DNA from: Amblyornis subalaris
Lineage: Eukaryota; Chordata; Aves; Passeriformes; Ptilonorhynchidae
Length of the DNA: 64,000 bases
Direction of reading: 5' to 3'
Assembly: GCA_018881555.1 (NCBI GenBank)
Contig: JACAXG010000034.1
Coordinates: 4,474,615 to 4,538,614, forward strand
Part shown: positions 1 through 11,027 of the stretch, piece by piece
Position numbering within the stretch: position 1 is the stretch's first letter
How the letters are laid out: each line of letters opens with the position of its first letter
Notes under the pieces: model-generated
What the model was told of the DNA's origin: nothing
Seen by the model: only the letters and a program-made list of their open reading frames with translations
Databases searched by the model: none
Position numbers and translations under genes: made by a program

Positions 1-2697
1 ATATAGGCATGGTAGAGATGCCTGTTCCTCAGGGATTCAATATAATGCAGAATATATGTGAACAGGTAATGCATAACACACTGTGGATGGGCTGGTTTTG
101 CACTTGTAGACTTTATGCCTTGCTAAATGATGGAAGGTGCCAAGAATGCTCAGATTGCTGTGGTATTCACACAAGGTGCTTTTCCAAATTGGCTGCTTCG
201 CTAGACTGGCAGACAGAGACTAACAAGCTTTTTTTTTTAATGTAGTGAGAGCATCTATAATTGAAACTTTTCTCCCATCCATATGCAGCCACTATATCAT
301 AGTAGCCTCTATGCAGATCATTAAAAGAAGTTGTATATACGAATGTTGTTTAATAAAACCTTTGTTGGCTCAAAGACATGGTGCCAAAACAGTTGCTGCA
401 GATGTATTAGGTGACTGAAGCTGTAGTTCATTTACAGTATTATGTCCCTCCACTTCTCTGTGTGGCCTTGGAAATGAGCCCACTCCATTTCAAGGGTGCC
501 CTTGGTAAAGTCCTCACTTACTCTGTTTCTACATATTCACTCAGATCTATTATGAGAGGGAATTGAAAGTTATGTAGACATTTAAGAGATGAAACATAAC
601 ATGGAATTTACTGATTAGTCCCCTGTAATTACAGTTTATGCAGGAAGAAGCACTCCCAGGAGATTCCTGCAGATAAGCAGCAGGAATGATGGTGCCTTTC
701 TATTGCACTGCTGAAATGTGGCTTTTTCCAGATGCTTCTAGGCTTCAGATAAAGAGTCTGGAGGCTGCTTGTACTGCCTGCACTGCTGCTGCAGGGCAGC
801 TCCAAGAGGCTCCTATCATCTATCCTGTTAGCAACTATTTCCATTTCTGAAGTTCCCAAATCTCCCCACCTTAGGCAGGGGCCCTGTTCTCATGGTGGGC
901 AGCAGGCATCAGTTTGAGATTTACCAAGGAATTGTTTGGTCTCATGACTTTCCATGTGGTTGGTCTTGGTTTTTACCACTTTGACATAAGAATGACTCAG
1001 GTCAATTTAAAACAGGTGAATCAATGCCCGTGTGCAGACCAGCTAAGGTACAACTTCAACAGAAAATTACTGCCCTTGGATTGCCTGTTTCTCTCTGCAA
1101 GTATGCATGACTGGTGAAAACTCTCTACTAAAAAAAGTAAAATCACCATTTTGACTGTTTGCTGCAGCATTCCCTATTGCCTGGTGGTGTAAGTATATTT
1201 GACTTAAAATTGTAACACTTAAAAAGAAGGAGAGCACTCTTTTTACTTGCTTTCTGGTCTTAGAGATGTTATGGTACACTGGGGTCTGGAGACCACCAAT
1301 TTTCCAGCCCTGACGGTTAGGCTTTATTTAAAAGGGTAAGAAATAATAATAACACTAATAATAAAATGTTGATTTCCATGCAGTCATACTACTGAAAAAA
1401 CTCAGGCAGTTAAAAATAAACTAAAAAAAAATTACACTATGAGACTTGGAGATAGAATTGGTAAGATTCTGTACTGAATATTTGTTTCAGTATGAAAAGC
1501 CTGTATCTACTGTCTGTAAAATGTGGTAATTTCATAGACTGAGATGCAGTTAAAAGGATGCCAACTGTATGATCCCAGTAGTCTGTTCACAAGCACATGT
1601 GTGTTGGCATGGATGGCACTTGCCCTGTGTGGAAGGCCAGCAGACAGCAAATGCACTGCTCCCAGCTCGTTGGAGCTGGTGTCAGTGGAATTCCAGAGGG
1701 CCTCATTCCTGGAGTAGCCTTTGCTGTGTCTCACTTCTGTGACCTCGTAGATCAGCCTCCTGTGGTGTGGGGAAACACTGGACTCCAACACAGGGACTTG
1801 TCTTTAAATATGACCCCATTTAGGAAAAAAAACAGGCACCTTGAAATAAAATGTCCTTAAAGCTGACAATGGAAAGTTTCATTCAGAGATAAGGAGGGAT
1901 TCAGAGCTTTTCCCAGACAGAAGGTTGTGTGAAATTGCTCAGCCCTTGGACTGTGCATTAAAAAATGTAAAGCTGGAAAAAACCCCACCCTGGTTAAATT
2001 CGTTGCTCTAACGTGTGTGTGCCAATCTCACCTGGAGAAACTGTCTTTAGTATTTTTTTCTGTTTTTATTACTAACACTAAAATATGTGTAAATTTGAAG
2101 GGTGAAATGAAATCAGAGGTGAAATCCTGCTGCTTTGTGTTAATTTTTCCATTGGTACATCAGCTGTGAATCCAATGGGGACTTGCACTGGAACAGAGAA
2201 CCTGCCTGCCAGTGAGTAGAGGCTTCTCTGCTTAATTCTCCTCACAGGGAGGAAGAGAGGAAGGGATCGTCCTTTGGAAATGGACAATCCAAAGTCATTA
2301 CACCTTCACATAGGATCTTGGAATACTTCTTGATAATTTTTTAAAAATTTCCTTAATTAAACTGCTGTGAGGTTCTGTTGTTGTGATAAATCACATTTTG
2401 CTGCTTATTGGGCTAAGGATCCAAAAGCGAGAAACACAAGAGTATTCCAGAACCTTTTTTTGCTTGTGCTTAATCTCCAGTTTTGATCTCTTTGTGACAA
2501 AGTTGTGACATTTGAAATATAAAAAGAGTAATTTTTGTTTGGGGGTATTATCAGATTCCTGTTAATCTTTCCCTGTATAATAATTCTCTCCAAGGATCCT
2601 TTTCCCCATCATTTTTTGAGATGTCTTTAATTTGACAGAGACAGGCAACTCTAATCCTACACTGTCCATGTTATGGCTGGTAGCTAAATCTTCCCTT

Positions 2698-2708
2698 CCC
2701 CCCCCCCC
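2698..2708. repeat. Poly-C tract (C11)
   Basis: Eleven uninterrupted C bases follow a short CT-rich lead. It is a low-complexity homopolymer, prone to length error in assembly. Confidence 0.9.
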
Positions 2709-4031
2709 TTACCTAATGAACATTTTTTGTATTCTGCTATCACAAAATCAATTACACTTTGCTGTTGCTCTGCTAGAAAAGATTTAATTTGTGAACTGAT
2801 TTTCCACTGAACCAAAGGGAAAACAGCTGGGCTTATTTCATTTGGAATGACCTGGCATATGGGGGGCAGAGGGCTTTAGCTTTTCACCTGTGAGTGCTGT
2901 TTGGTTTGCAGAAGCTGGAAGCCTTGTCCAAAATCTTTGCTCGTGCAGCAGTAATTAGGCCATCCAGCTGTTCTGTAGTTGGGATTCTTCTCCACCCCTT
3001 GCTCCAGGAAATTGAGAACTCACTGTTGTAAAGGCTTGACTTTGCAAGTTTGGGTCTTTAACTGAAGTGGTTAACAGTATATTTAGTTATTGGTATGATC
3101 AATGCAGTGTTTTGTTCCAATTTTTTGGCTGTTAAAGACAGTCAGTTTACTTAGCCATATGCTTGTGTTAGGCTTTGAAGCTGGAGTGGGATTGTGTATT
3201 GAGTGTTAGTTCCTTTCTTCCTGGTGTTCTCAGCAGCTTTTCTGATGAGGAAGAAAAGTATTGGCATACAAAACTTCAGTGATGTTGCTAATGCCTGTCT
3301 GTCCAGGTGTTATTTGTGGAGAGTAAGAGTAAAATCTCTCCTGACATGACCAGCACGTGCAGCTTCTGTTAAGAATGAGTTTTCAGTTGTCAGAAAGGAA
3401 GGATGAATTTATTAGGCTGTAAAGGAAGTTTCTAGTGATGTAGGAGATGTTAAATATAATATGTCCATCTTTATGTCCATTTAATTAAGCTGGGTCCAGA
3501 TACAGCTTGCACTGGATGTGGGTCTGGTTGTGAGAAGCACGGTAGATTAAAGAAGGCTGCTGTGACATGTGCCTGAGGTGTAATATGTGAGGAAGCATGT
3601 GTGTCTTCTGACATGGGTCTGTTCTCACCTTCTCAGCTGTTTGGATTCCCTGCATGTGCTATGGGAGTGGAATCAATGAAAGTTTCATTGATCTGTGCCT
3701 TAGTTTGAAACCTGGAGATTTGTGGCTGCAGTTGGTGAGGGAATCTTGCTTGGTGTGCTGCACTGGGAATGAGGGGTTTTCTTTGTGTGATTCTACTCTT
3801 CTGGAATAAGACAAATGGATCAGATGGAAAGGAAATTTTGGCTGTTCACAGCTCATTTTAATTAAACTGCTGCACACCAATGCTGTGAACAAAAGCAGAA
3901 ATGTTGAACTCATGGCACTCCCCCCCCCTTGAAGAATATAAACATGGAAGTTGTCATTCAGTGGCATCTCAGCTGCAGTGCAGGCCTGTCTAGATCTCAG
4001 ATGCTCTTTTCTGGGTAGTTTCTGTTCTGGG

Positions 4032-4046
4032 TTTTTTTTTTTTTTT
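4032..4046. repeat. Poly-T tract (T15)
   Basis: Fifteen uninterrupted T bases. A minus-strand open frame across this site reads it as a lysine run, which is one reason to treat that frame as spurious. It could be the reverse-strand poly-A of an old retroposed copy, but I recognise no element next to it. Confidence 0.9.
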
Positions 4047-7000
4047 GGATGTAGTTTTTTTCCTGGAATTTCTCCTCTCATATTTCTCTGCAATACCAGG
4101 CTGGCCCAGCAGTACCCTGGTTCTATTCTGTGTTTTTAAGCACAATAATTTGCCACTGAAAAGTGCAGTTTTTAAACATATCTTCAATGGCTCAAACAGC
4201 ATTCTGCTTAATGTCATTGCTGAAAAGTAGCCTCAATCTGCAGGATTTCCCATACACATACAGCAGCGCAGAAGTCTGTTTGCTTTTGTAGTGGTTCCTG
4301 CCCCTCTTGTTGCCAGAAATAAATCACCAGTCAGCGCTGGGCCATCTGATGCTCACTGTGTATCACAGGGCCTTTTCTTTTAAGCTACCAGTCCAAAGTG
4401 TTTGTTCTTCAGTGCTAATTGCATGTTCACTGTAGTTTACTCTTGGCTTTTTGATTAAGTGACTTCAGTGAATTCTACTGCTGTTTAGTAAAGGTTCAAG
4501 GGAAGTGAGGTGCCCTACAGTGAGATGAAGTAGTACAATTAGATGTGGTATTTCAGATTTCTTGAAATCATTCCTAGTGTGATTTATGATCAAAACCCTG
4601 TTCTTTTTTCTGGTTGGTTCCAGAAATTAATTTAGAAGAGGAGAAACTTATTTACAGATTAGAATTAAATTTTGGCAAACTTCTAATATATTTTAAAATG
4701 TAAAACATGAATAAAGAACTCTGAGAAAAGAAGAAGTCTGTGGAATTCACACTTAAAATTGAAGGATGAGTTAAGGAATCTTCTATGAAAATTAACTTAA
4801 AACTTAAGTAGAGGAAGCATTCAAAAATCTAATGAAAATTTTAAATGCATTGAAACAGTTTTATGGAAGAAAACCAAAAAAGTATTTTGCATTTCAAAAG
4901 CTGATGAAATGAAAATTCTCTTTATAGAAGCCTAGAGAGCTCTAAGGTAGGACTTATAGCACTATGTATGCCATACTATTAAAATTAAAACATTGCTATC
5001 ACACATTGATCAAGTCATTTTGATACACCTGATTATTACCAGACTACAGGCAGAGGGAATGTGAAGTTAACTCTGAAATATACAGTCCAATGAACCTGAA
5101 TTCTTCGTGTTCCTGTGGATGAAAAGCTATCAGAAGTGAACGCTGCAGTAGCACTGTCTATCCACTAAAATTTGATGTTATTCCTGGAAGGGCAGGTATT
5201 GGAATAGAATTGAATGCTAACAAACCCGCTATTTTGGCACTCTGATTTAATCCCTAGAAGTACTGAGCTTTGGAACTTCTACTGGAATCTTTCTCATATG
5301 CATGTTTTCCTGCCCTTTCTGGGAGCAGTGCTGCAGCAGGTGAAAACTGTCTCTGTCCTGTGTGATTTCCAATGCTATCAGCTGTGGGAATGAGGAGTGA
5401 ATCCCAGTTCAATCATTTCACTGGATTGTGGTGGAATGGGTGGGGATTTGTCTGGGGTTTGGATGTGTCACCATTAACAGCTGTAGTCTTTAGCTACATA
5501 CAGTGCCTACAGTTCTTCAGTCAGACCCTTCATTGATTTCTGTAGGTTACCCCAGAAATTAAACTATATTCAAGTTGGAAAATCTCAGGTTTTGGAGGTC
5601 TGTCTTTCAAGTCCTCTCCCTGGGTTTGCTGCAGAGAGATGGGTGCAAGTGATCAGCTTTATGTGCAGCATACTCCCCAGCTCCCTTGTTTTGTGTGCTG
5701 GGAACAGCCAGCAACAGCTCTGGCACTGCCTGTCTGGCCATGGGTTGGTTGCCTGGTAGGCTCAGATGTGTGCCACTGGCATGGGCAGTGCTCCATGTGC
5801 CTGCCCAGCATGGACAATCCAAGTCTATATCAGGAGTCAAGGGAGCTGGGACTGTTGTGGCTTCTTGTGATATTTTTCCCCCTGTTCCTTGGTGGGCAGT
5901 TTGTGCTTTATTAGAATTCTGGAAGATGTCCTGACTGCCCTTTCTGCTTGAGTTGAAAGTTTTCCCTTTCCTACTAAAGAGTTAACACAGATTGTTTTTA
6001 TTTAGAATGTAATGGCTTGCCAGGCCTTTTGATTTTCTATGAAAGGTTGTGTCTAGGATAGCAGCAGGCATATATTGTATGCCTTCAGATCATTGTACGT
6101 TGTGGGTTAATTTAAGAGCCCCAGTGTGCTGAGGTATTTCTGTCAGGAATGGATAAAAATGCCTCTGAATTGCCTTTGAGTCAGTTTGTGTCGCTAGAGA
6201 AGGATTTCCCTTCTCTGTCTGTTGTGACTCAATTGCTGCCTTGGGAGCCTCAGTTCAGTGCTCAGCATCTCTCTAGAGACCTTCAGAGGTAGAAAAATGT
6301 GGAGTCGTGGTGAGTGTGGGTCACCTAGCAGAGCAGGCAGTGAATTGGAAAGCCTGCCAAAACATTGAGAGGGATTGTGGTGTCCCTGCTAGGAAACCTG
6401 TTACGACTAGAAAAAAGGATTTTTCTGCTGGGAAATGCAACATTTATCAGATATCTGAAAGATAGGGATATTTGTAGTGGATGAGCAACTAGAATCCAGA
6501 TGCTAGATACTATCCCATAGAGAAAGGTGTTTGGAGTCTTAGAGTAGCAAAATACAAGCAATTTGCTAGCAACAATAAGGAAAGGAATAATGTTTAGGCT
6601 TATTCTGATTTTTCAAAAAGCAGGTTTGGTGAACTGTGCCTCCCAGCAACCCCTTAGTCAGGGGACTGGAATCTGGCTGCACTGCTCCCCCTCTGTGCCT
6701 AACAATCCAGCCATGGAAAGGAGATATTTAATTATACATGGGATTTTTAAAAATCTGGCACTGAATGGCTTTGAAATGTTGCCAATAATGACATTCCTAA
6801 ATAATATTCTTACTGCTTCAGAAAGAATAAGTACTGGAGTACCAGCAGACACCTTTTCATTTCTCTATGACTGGCAGAAGCTGTTTTAAACAGGTAGAAT
6901 GTAGTCAGAAATCAGTGCTGCATTTAAAATGCTTTTTTGACCTGAATAGCATTCTGTTGGTAAACAGCAAAACAACATCTGTGTATGGAGTTGCCTGTGG

Positions 7001-7372
7001 CATTTCAAGTAGCCATAATCTTCTGTTGATATCTGTTGTGCATCCCCCAGGTCCTGGGAGTGGACTTCTCTTTAGGGGTGGTGGTACAGTAGCACTGGCA
7101 TAGTAATTTTTTTGTCTTTTTAGTGAGTAACTCTCCAGGCACAGAGGAGCAGGTGCAAGCAGGATTTTGGTACCTAATACAGAGGGAAGGTGTCTTGTGT
7201 GAGCAAGTTTCTTGAATGCTCCCCTGTTCAGTTGCACCATCACAGTTGGTATGATCTGTTCTATCCTAAAATCTCTTATCCATAGAAAAAATCCTTTTAT
7301 TCCACTAACGTTGTTTCTGAAGTTGTGCCCATCAGTTTTACAGAATTAGAGCTTTAGTTTAATACTGGGTGA

Positions 7373-7387
7373 TTTTTTTTTTTTTTT
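7373..7387. repeat. Poly-T tract (T15)
   Basis: Fifteen uninterrupted T bases with no recognisable repeat body on either side. Confidence 0.9.
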
Positions 7388-9519
7388 GCTTAATGTGTTC
7401 ATTAGAAAAATCAGTGCTGGCCCACATGAAATTATCCTTAGACTGTTCTAATCCAGGAAGTGGTTTCTTCTTCAGTTGAAGAAAAGCATGTCAGGACTGG
7501 AGTGCTGATTAGAGAGTGAGCCTGGATGGTGTGAGGTATTGCTAATGCATCCTTCCATCCTTATGATTTGTAGACTCTTGGATGCAATACTGGAATATGA
7601 TACAGGTTATCTGGGCTCAGATTGTTCTGTGCTTGCTTGAGCATGGAAATGTGAACTTGGATTTCCTGTGACAACTATGATGGTTCCAACCAGTGGCAAA
7701 TTGTTGTTTGGTGAATTTTGTTCTTTAGCTTTTATTAAAAATCCCCTGACTGCTGTAACTTCCATCCCTTCCTCCCCCCAATCCAACAAAGAACCCCTAA
7801 TTCCAAACCAAACAAATTTATATGTAGGAAAAAGGGGTAGGGGTCTCTTGAGCTGAAACAAATGTTTTCATCTTGCATGACATTTAGGATAAATTAGGTT
7901 TTGGGACTGATGTGAAATACTTCTGGTTCTTCATCCGGTTAGCCATGACATCAATTATTCACACAAGGGTTTTTATTTGTGCTGTGTTAGAAAGGCAGGC
8001 AGTTTATGGGAAGTTTTATGTTAACTTTTGGCTTCTGAGAACTGTGGACAAGACTGGAGTCTACCTGATCTCTCTCTGGCAGAGACCAGGAATAATTTAG
8101 TCACAGTAAAAAGACATAGGAGAGATAAGTATCTCTCTTTCCCAACCTGTCTCTTTTGTGCCTGCCCGCCTGTCAGTAGGTGTTGGTATGGACTGACTGA
8201 GGTTTGGGTGGGGAAGAGGGTCTGTCTTTCTTTTATGTTTGTGCACAAGAGAGCAGAGAATAGCCCTGTACAGAGCTGGCACTTTAGAAGATGTGAATGG
8301 CCCCTGGGAATGGTAGCTGTGCATCCATCAAGTTCCCAGGGTAAAAGTAGGAAAGTAGGAGGAAACACTTGAAAAACTTGGCAGTTGCAGCAGTCAGAGG
8401 GCAGCTGAGCTTTATTCCTTGGAGTGTATTTAAATTGTATCCAGAAAGCCCTTGCCTTGCCCTGGTAGCCTTGCATACCTGGAGAAAAATTTGCTCGTTT
8501 TACTTGACTTCAGACTCCCTTTTGTGTCCTTAGAAAGCTGATGTATGGTTTCAAAGCTACTAAAAAAAAAGGAATTAATATTTTCTTTAATGTGGATGTT
8601 GGATTAATTATGTCAGTTTCAGATTTTTCTCCAGATCTGAATAAAGGAGTTTTCCAGAACTCAGTTTGGTCAGGTGGGAAGTCCTATTGCTCATGCAGTT
8701 TTCCTTGCTGAATCCCATGATGTGACCTATGTCTTGTTATATGTACAAAGCAGGCAGGACCTCTGCCTTGTATTTTATAAGCCTTTCTTGTTCAGCTCCT
8801 AAGGCTAGCTAGGAAGGTGCTTGTTAATACGGTGATCTGATTCCCATGCCTCCTTACCTCAGTACATTTCCAGCAGCTCTGCAGCAAGCAGGAAGCTTTC
8901 GCTGTGTACAGCCTTCCTGTCAAGGGGCCACCGAGGGGGATGCCAAAGACATTTTCTCTCCTTTCTCTGTGAATGCAGGGTCTCTTACTGAATTCCACAG
9001 CAGTCTTGTGTGTTATTCTCCATGAAATCGCTGAATTACAGGTCTGACAAAACAGACTTCCATCTGTGATTCTGTGTTGGGAAGCTGGATGACGTACTGG
9101 GTACTGTAACATAGGAAGCACTCACATAAATAGGCTTACTGATACATTCAGAACATAGCAAACACTGCTTTTTTTTGATGTTTGACACTCAGCTTTGCCA
9201 TTCTAGCTGCAGTTTTTATCTGATCCACAGAAGTCTGCTGGAAGAGATGAAGTTGAATGTTCGTGATAGTTTTCTCAGTGATCTGCCTTGCTGAATTTCC
9301 CATGATGCGTATGATGGATTTTTGTGGAATTCCCATTAATAATTTTCCAGTTAACATGTATTTTTGTTGTGTTTATCTAGATATGTTTGGAAAGTTATGC
9401 ATAATTTTATAATTGTTATACTAAGTGAAATGAGCTTAGAAGGCTTTGAAAAAGGGTTAAGCATTTATAAGTGTAATGAGATAACCTAGAGTTAACTTAG
9501 AAAGGATTAAAAACATGAG

Positions 9520-9702
9520 ATATAAATCCCTAGGCCTCAGGATATAATTGATGGAGTTTAAAAAGGAATTTCCCTGATGGGTAAATTAGTCTATAATTGC
9601 CCCCATAGGGACTCCCTCCTTAAACATCTGATACTGGTGTCAGTCAATACCATGCTTGATGGACCTTCAAGCTAATTCAGGATGGCAACTCTCATAGTAA
9701 CT
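9520..9702 (+). mobile_element. Ancient CR1/L3-like LINE 3' tail
   Basis: The block shows the ordered words of the 3' untranslated tail of old amniote CR1/L3-type LINEs. These are a 'aaggaatttccc' word near 9563, 'ctataattgcc' at about 9591, 'catctgatactgg' near 9625, 'cttgatggacctt' near 9655, and 'aggatggcaactct' near 9680. From memory of the family, these correspond to the segment ending in a 'gatggacctttggtctgatccagtatggcaa'-type tail. The copy is heavily diverged and lacks any coding part. Orientation is plus. Exact edges are uncertain. It is clearly older than the CR1 copies at 26 kb and 52 kb. Confidence 0.62.
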
Positions 9703-9781
9703 AACACAGTACCGTGGTGTATATCATGTTCCTTTCTGGCAATGTAAACCAATATTTACTGTTTAGCAATAGTATGTTATA

Positions 9782-9813
9782 GTAATATATTACATCTGAT
9801 GTGATATATCACA
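9782..9813. repeat. Two adjacent perfect palindromes
   Basis: A 12-bp perfect palindrome (GTAATATATTAC, 9782-9793) is followed after six bases by a 14-bp perfect palindrome (TGTGATATATCACA, 9800-9813). Both are AT-rich and could extrude as small cruciforms or bind dimeric factors. No function can be assigned from sequence alone. Confidence 0.85.
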
Positions 9814-10455
9814 GTATGTCATAAATAGTAAATGTAATTGCTGGTACTATGTAACGGCTCTTTGATTTAAACTTTACAAGAAAGGAAGATCTCTTACAGT
9901 AGAATTAAGTGACTCATTTCAGACTAAAACTTTCTATTTTAGTTTTAAGTAGTAGTAAAAGGGCTCAGAGTCCTAACCACCTGTGGAGACCATGAAAAGA
10001 CAAACTAAGGATGGAATTCCTCTTGTTCCCACTCTCTCACATGAAGCTTCCATGGGTTTTGCAACAGAAAGGCCCTCGGGCAGAAAAGCAAGTGAAATAT
10101 GTAGATAGGCAGGGATTGAAAGCCTCATTCACCTCTGAGGCATTTTGGAGGTGTTGGAGAAGGGGGATCATAGGTCTGAGGCTCCGTGGATTAGGCCTGA
10201 GCCACTTCTCAGGAGACTTGTGTAACTCCAGAAGAGTGACAGTGGCAGCTGAGTAAAATATTTAGAGAACAGAAGATGTTTTTTCCTTTGTGTTCAATGA
10301 TCTAACAAGTCATCTGCTAGAAGCTTCTCATGCTGCTTTTGAGAAATGACTGTCACTGTGGAAAAGCTGTTGCCTTTTGAAATGTGTGGTATTCTTAGTG
10401 AGAGTTATGATACTGCATTGGGGCTGCTCTCAAGTAATAAATGCTCAGATTTGAA

Positions 10456-10521
10456 ACCACCACCACCACCACCACCTCTAAAAAACCCAAAATCAAACAA
10501 ACACACCAACAAAAAAAAAAT
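10456..10521 (+). repeat. (ACC)7 microsatellite with A/C-rich tail
   Basis: Seven exact ACC units occupy 10456-10476. They are followed by an A/C-rich low-complexity run ending in a poly-A tract near 10520. Read on the plus strand it would encode a proline run inside a short open frame at 10346-10603, which is therefore treated as an artefact. Confidence 0.9.
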
Positions 10522-10918
10522 CCTTAAAACTTTCCCTGCCTTGGTACAGATTCAATTCCCCATAGAGTATGTGGAGTCTTCTCCTTGTTGGAATTTTGAC
10601 TAATGCTTACGCTACTTGTGAATTGCTCACTTGGAAGTCAAATTCTTTTTCTGGTCTGAGAACCTTGTGAAGTGCGAGTGTGCCCGGGCTGTGTTAGGCC
10701 CTGCTTCACAGCCTCTGCTGCATAGAGGCAATAGAGGCCATTCCTTAGAACATTTACTGCCTTTCCTAAATAAGTCCATGCCTTATGATATTTTTTTTAA
10801 ACTTTTAATTTAGCTATATCTAATTTTTTTAAAGAGTGGACTTAGTTAATTTCCATGTATGTGATCACTGTAGACTTGACAGTCAACTAGAACTGTGCTT
10901 TACTGCCTTTAATTATAG

Positions 10919-11027
10919 GCTAGAAGGTATTTTGGGCAGCTGGACTAAATACTCATGCCCAGATTCAGCAATGATATAAAAAATATCAGTGGAAGACTGA
11001 CCCTAGTAAAAGTCTGTGTTGAGACAG
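10919..11027 (+). other. Exon-like interval without an open frame
   Basis: A pyrimidine-rich stretch ending in 'tttaattatag' at 10918 is a fair 3' splice site, and 'gagacag|gtaagtac' at 11027/11028 matches the 5' splice consensus very closely. The 109 bases between have stops in all three plus-strand frames. If spliced at all it would be an exon of a non-coding transcript; a pseudo-exon is at least as likely. Confidence 0.15.

Larger units (their letters stand above)
1..9519. other. Non-coding stretch, no gene recognised
   Basis: I see no exon, RNA gene or classifiable transposon here. Open frames are short and overlap each other on both strands, and none shows a domain or signal peptide I can name. 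The longest, about 150 codons on the minus strand at 8021-8476 and 144 codons on the minus strand at 3659-4093, have biased low-complexity composition. The second one reads through a poly-T tract. Apart from homopolymer tracts (entered separately) the sequence looks like ordinary single-copy intronic or intergenic bird DNA. Confidence 0.6.

Noticed and set aside
3629..3658. Minus-strand 30-nt exon-like block with fair splice sites
   Set aside because: Too short, no neighbouring exon, and blocks of this quality are expected by chance several times in a window of this size.
8021..8476. Minus-strand open frame of 151 codons
   Set aside because: Unrecognised composition, with a 114-codon plus-strand frame over the same bases.
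8860..8880. Minus-strand 21-nt micro-exon-like block ending at a good donor
   Set aside because: Only seven codons, and no partner exon or sign of conservation that I can assess.
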